NCBI GenBank assembly: GCA_910586095.1
Contig: CAJUHQ010000137.1
Span: 1-9,511, forward strand
Length of the DNA: 9,511 nucleotides
Origin: an uncultured Lachnospiraceae bacterium
GTDB lineage: Bacteria; Bacillota; Clostridia; Lachnospirales; Lachnospiraceae
Reading direction: 5' to 3'
Both the position numbers and the translations under genes were made by a program. The notes beneath the pieces are model-generated. The model saw only the letters and a program-made list of their open reading frames with translations, was not told the DNA's origin and ran no database searches. Positions within the stretch are counted from its first letter, which is position 1; every line of letters starts with the position of its first letter. This document shows positions 7,178 to 9,511 of this stretch, piece after piece.

Positions 7178-7918
7178 GTGAATTTATTTTCTGGAACGGA
7201 TGTTGGCAGGAAAAGGGAAATCAATGAGGACTATGTGTATACTTCAGATAGTCCAGTAGGAAATCTTCCTAACCTTTTTATTGTTGCAGATGGCATGGGT
7301 GGACACAATGCGGGAGATTATGCTTCCAAACATGCAGTGGAGAAGGCTGTGGAAGTGACAGAAACATATACACAGGAATATGATGCAGAAAATATTTTGC
7401 AAAAGGCAATTGATGACGCCAATACGTACATTCATAAAATGGCACGGGAGGATAGTAATCTAAAAGGGATGGGTACCACATTTGTGGCGGCTACGATTGA
7501 CGGAAATTATGTCACAGTGGCGAATGTGGGTGATAGTAGAATGTATATTATCAATGATTTTATCACCCAGATTACAAGGGATCATTCTCTTGTGGAAGAA
7601 ATGGTAGAGATGGGCGGCATAGACAGGGAAACAGCACGAGTACATCCAGATAAAAATATTATTACAAGGGCAATTGGAGTAAAAGAGTATGTTCTTGTAG
7701 ATTTTTTTGATATTCATATCGGAGAAAAGGAAAAGATTCTGCTTTGTACAGACGGACTTACCAATATGCTGAAGGATGATGAGATACACAGGATTATTAT
7801 AGGCAGCGCCAGCCTCAAGGAAGCTGGCCAGAGGCTGATAGAGGCAGCCAATGAAAAAGGCGGCCGCGATAATATAGCTGTGGTTCTTGTGGAACCGTTT
7901 GGAGGTCAGAATGATTAA
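7178..7918 (+). CDS. stp: PP2C-family Ser/Thr protein phosphatase (PrpC/Stp type)
   Basis: This is the metal-dependent protein phosphatase that usually reverses phosphorylation by the kinase encoded next to it. The 246-residue cytosolic product is a single PP2C domain of normal bacterial size. Motifs in order are RKREINED (11-18), VADGMGGHNAGD (36-47), GMGTT (97-101), VGDSR (117-121), TRDHS (133-137), CTDGLTN (190-196) and GRDNIAVV (229-236). Asp18, Asp38, Asp192 and Asp231 match the metal-binding aspartates. The GTG at 7178 is chosen because GGGAGG (7165-7170) lies seven bases upstream; the site overlaps the last codons of rlmN. An earlier ATG at 7130 would sit within rlmN and add 16 unconserved residues. 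The stop overlaps the kinase start, which suggests translational coupling that keeps phosphatase and kinase in proportion. Confidence 0.94.
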   Translation: MNLFSGTDVGRKREINEDYVYTSDSPVGNLPNLFIVADGMGGHNAGDYASKHAVEKAVEVTETYTQEYDAENILQKAIDDANTYIHKMAREDSNLKGMGTTFVAATIDGNYVTVANVGDSRMYIINDFITQITRDHSLVEEMVEMGGIDRETARVHPDKNIITRAIGVKEYVLVDFFDIHIGEKEKILLCTDGLTNMLKDDEIHRIIIGSASLKEAGQRLIEAANEKGGRDNIAVVLVEPFGGQND

Positions 7919-9511
7919 GTTAGGAATGCTGATAGGGGATCGCTATGAAGTGCTCGAAAAAATTGGCACAGGTGGAATGTCAGATGTATATAAAGTAAAG
8001 GATCTGAAATTAAACCGATTTGTAGCAGTAAAGGTTCTCAAACAGGAGTTTTCTGAAAATAGGAATTTTGTTTCTAAGTTTAGGGTGGAGGCACAGGCAG
8101 CAGCAGGGCTCATGCACCCCAATATTGTAAATGTGTATGATGTTGGAGAGGAAAATGGTATCCATTATATTGTGATGGAACTTGTGGAGGGAATTACCCT
8201 CAAAAAATATATTGAGAAAAAGGTACGGTTGACGACGAAGGAAGCTATTAGTATTGCAATACAAGTAGCAATGGGGATTGAAGCGGCGCACAACAATCAT
8301 ATTATACATAGGGATATCAAGCCGCAGAATATTATGATCTCAAAGGAGGGAAAAGTAAAAGTTACAGATTTTGGTATTGCAAAGGCGGCATCGAGCAATA
8401 CCATCACATCCAATGTAATGGGGTCTGTCCATTATACGTCGCCTGAGCAGGCAAGAGGGGGCTTTTCAGATGAGAAAAGTGATATTTATTCAATGGGAGT
8501 CACCTTATTTGAGATGCTGACAGGTAGAGTGCCGTTTAATGGAGATACTACAGTGTCTGTAGCAATCAAGCATATACAAGATCCTATGCCACTCATGCGC
8601 GATTTTGTGCCAGAGATTCCAGTTGGCGTGGAAAATATAGTCAGAAAATGTACTCAAAAAAGTCCAGATCGGCGTTATCAAAATATGGCAGATATGATTA
8701 AGGATCTCAAACATTCTCTGATTAATCCAGACGCAGTGATTGCGCAAGTGGACAGTGAGGATGATGCTGGCAAAACCAAAGCAGTGTTTCCTGTCCAGGG
8801 GAGCAATATCGTATCTGAGCCGCCACCAGCACCAGTCTTGCCAGAAACATTTAACACTGTGTGGGAAGAGCGGGTTCCTCCTACAGAGGTATATGAGGAA
8901 GAACTTGAAGATGAGGACACTATAGAACAAGAAAATCCTGGAAAAAGAAAGAATCGAATCAGTGCCTCTCACAATGATGTGGTGTATAATGATGATGGCT
9001 ACGACGAAGAGCCATATTATGAGGAAGAACCCTATTATGAAGAAGTAACAGACTTTTCTGATCGCAACGATAGACAGCAAAAAAATGCTGGCAATTCAAA
9101 GTCAAACAGTGCTAAAAAAGGCAAAAAAAAGGCGGCTAATAAAAGCAAGCCAAACACAAAAGCAAAATCTCAAAAGAGCAAGGATTATGAGGAGTATTAC
9201 GAAGAAGACTACGAGAAAGAGTATACGCAGGAGAATATGAATCGCCAAAAAGTGCGAATGGATGACTATGATGACTACGAATATGATACACGTTATGGAA
9301 GGGACGAATATGATTACAATCCCAAGGCAGAAGGTTTTACAACAGTTTTAACAGTAATTGCTGCTGTCATTATAGGTTGTATTTTTCTGTATTTTGTAGG
9401 GCAGGCAACTGGAATCTTTGAGCAGATAGGCACATCTGTGGGGAGCACAGACAACAAAACAGGTGACAGCGAAAAGAGAGTAGTAATGCCAGAATTTGCG
9501 GGGCATAATAT
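7911..9511 (+). CDS. prkC: PASTA-type Ser/Thr protein kinase PrkC (3' end missing)
   Basis: This is the N-terminal 533 residues of a Hanks-type receptor kinase; the frame runs off the window. The kinase domain has the glycine loop GTGGMSDV (19-26), Lys41 in VAVK, the alpha-C Glu60, HRDIKPQN (133-140) with catalytic Asp135, DFG (153-155), an activation loop with several Thr and Ser, and SPEQ (177-180). It is expected to be active. Residues about 280-472 are a disordered linker rich in acidic residues and tyrosine, with a Lys/Asn/Ser block at 390-424. A single membrane helix spans about 476-498. The outside part begins near 500, and VVMPEFAGHN (524-533) looks like the first residues of a PASTA domain, the module that binds peptidoglycan or lipid II. 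The ATG at 7911 overlaps stp by eight bases and has GGAGG five bases upstream. A phased slippery site lies at 9125-9131. Confidence 0.95.
   Translation, partial: MIKLGMLIGDRYEVLEKIGTGGMSDVYKVKDLKLNRFVAVKVLKQEFSENRNFVSKFRVEAQAAAGLMHPNIVNVYDVGEENGIHYIVMELVEGITLKKYIEKKVRLTTKEAISIAIQVAMGIEAAHNNHIIHRDIKPQNIMISKEGKVKVTDFGIAKAASSNTITSNVMGSVHYTSPEQARGGFSDEKSDIYSMGVTLFEMLTGRVPFNGDTTVSVAIKHIQDPMPLMRDFVPEIPVGVENIVRKCTQKSPDRRYQNMADMIKDLKHSLINPDAVIAQVDSEDDAGKTKAVFPVQGSNIVSEPPPAPVLPETFNTVWEERVPPTEVYEEELEDEDTIEQENPGKRKNRISASHNDVVYNDDGYDEEPYYEEEPYYEEVTDFSDRNDRQQKNAGNSKSNSAKKGKKKAANKSKPNTKAKSQKSKDYEEYYEEDYEKEYTQENMNRQKVRMDDYDDYEYDTRYGRDEYDYNPKAEGFTTVLTVIAAVIIGCIFLYFVGQATGIFEQIGTSVGSTDNKTGDSEKRVVMPEFAGHN
9012..9047 (+). 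repeat. Two tandem 18-base repeats in prkC
   Basis: Two adjacent 18-base units (9012-9029 and 9030-9047) each encode a PYYEE-type motif, giving PYYEEE then PYYEEV. They differ at a few bases, mostly synonymous. They lie in the acidic, tyrosine-rich linker of the kinase and may expand or contract between strains. Confidence 0.7.
9123..9139 (+). promoter_or_regulatory. Candidate -1 frameshift or slippage site in prkC
   Basis: A run of eight A (9123-9130) followed by G contains the heptamer A AAA AAG at 9125-9131, with the codons AAA and AAG in the kinase frame. After a -1 slip the next codons are GGC, GGC and then TAA at 9137-9139. Insertion of one extra A by RNA polymerase would give the same result. 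The product would be a 409-residue kinase without membrane helix or PASTA domains. Only a weak downstream stem is visible (GGCT 9134-9137 with AGCC 9148-9151), and no clear upstream ribosome-binding-like stimulator, so function is unproven. Confidence 0.35.

Noticed and set aside
8678..8920. A - strand frame starting with a run of serines
   Set aside because: The serine run is the complement of Glu/Asp codons (gaggaagaacttgaagatga) in the kinase linker, so it is a shadow of low-complexity coding.
8505..9080. A 191-codon open frame on the - strand opposite prkC
   Set aside because: It lies fully opposite a strongly supported kinase gene, has no recognisable domain, and its composition mirrors the acidic and kinase codons on the other strand.
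1..9511. Search for mobile elements, CRISPR arrays, tRNA, rRNA or a hidden novel system
   Set aside because: Genes fill almost the whole window and all belong to known core families; no array-like repeats, transposase, integrase or RNA gene was seen by eye.

Overview
The window reads as a housekeeping operon from a low-GC Gram-positive bacterium of the class Clostridia, most like the Lachnospiraceae. The grounds are AT-rich DNA, strong AGGAGG-type ribosome binding sites, some GTG and TTG starts, and the gene order priA-def-fmt-yugP-rsmB-rlmN-stp-prkC, which is a familiar arrangement in Clostridia. No similarity search was possible, so the taxonomic placement is inference. All eight genes lie on the + strand and fill almost the whole window.

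Layout: bases 1-108 form an open frame that is continuous and in phase with priA and has no resolved start. Then come priA (109-2370, replication restart helicase), def (2391-2882, peptide deformylase), fmt (2900-3835, Met-tRNA formyltransferase) and a membrane zinc peptidase of the YugP family (3857-4543). The 105-base gap at 4544-4648 is the longest non-coding stretch and the best place for an internal promoter. After it come rsmB (4649-6064, 16S rRNA m5C methyltransferase), rlmN (6120-7175, probable TTG start), a PP2C phosphatase (7178-7918, GTG start) and a PASTA-type Ser/Thr kinase, prkC (7911 to the window end), which is cut by the window edge. Gaps elsewhere are 2-55 bases, and the phosphatase and kinase genes overlap by 8 bases, so most of the window is probably co-transcribed.

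Together the genes serve translation and growth control. Fmt and Def add and remove the N-formyl group of initiator methionine. RsmB and RlmN modify rRNA. The phosphatase and kinase form the usual antagonistic pair that reads cell-wall state through extracellular PASTA domains. PriA restarts stalled replication forks.

No tRNA, rRNA, CRISPR array, insertion sequence or phage gene was seen, and the families themselves are well known. The most unusual signals are at finer scale. In prkC, a correctly phased A AAA AAG slippery site lies just before the membrane segment, and the -1 frame hits a stop two codons later, which would give a soluble 409-residue kinase. The same linker is a tyrosine-rich, charge-blocked sequence. 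The starts of def and fmt each carry a competing upstream ATG that is better spaced from the ribosome binding site than the true start.
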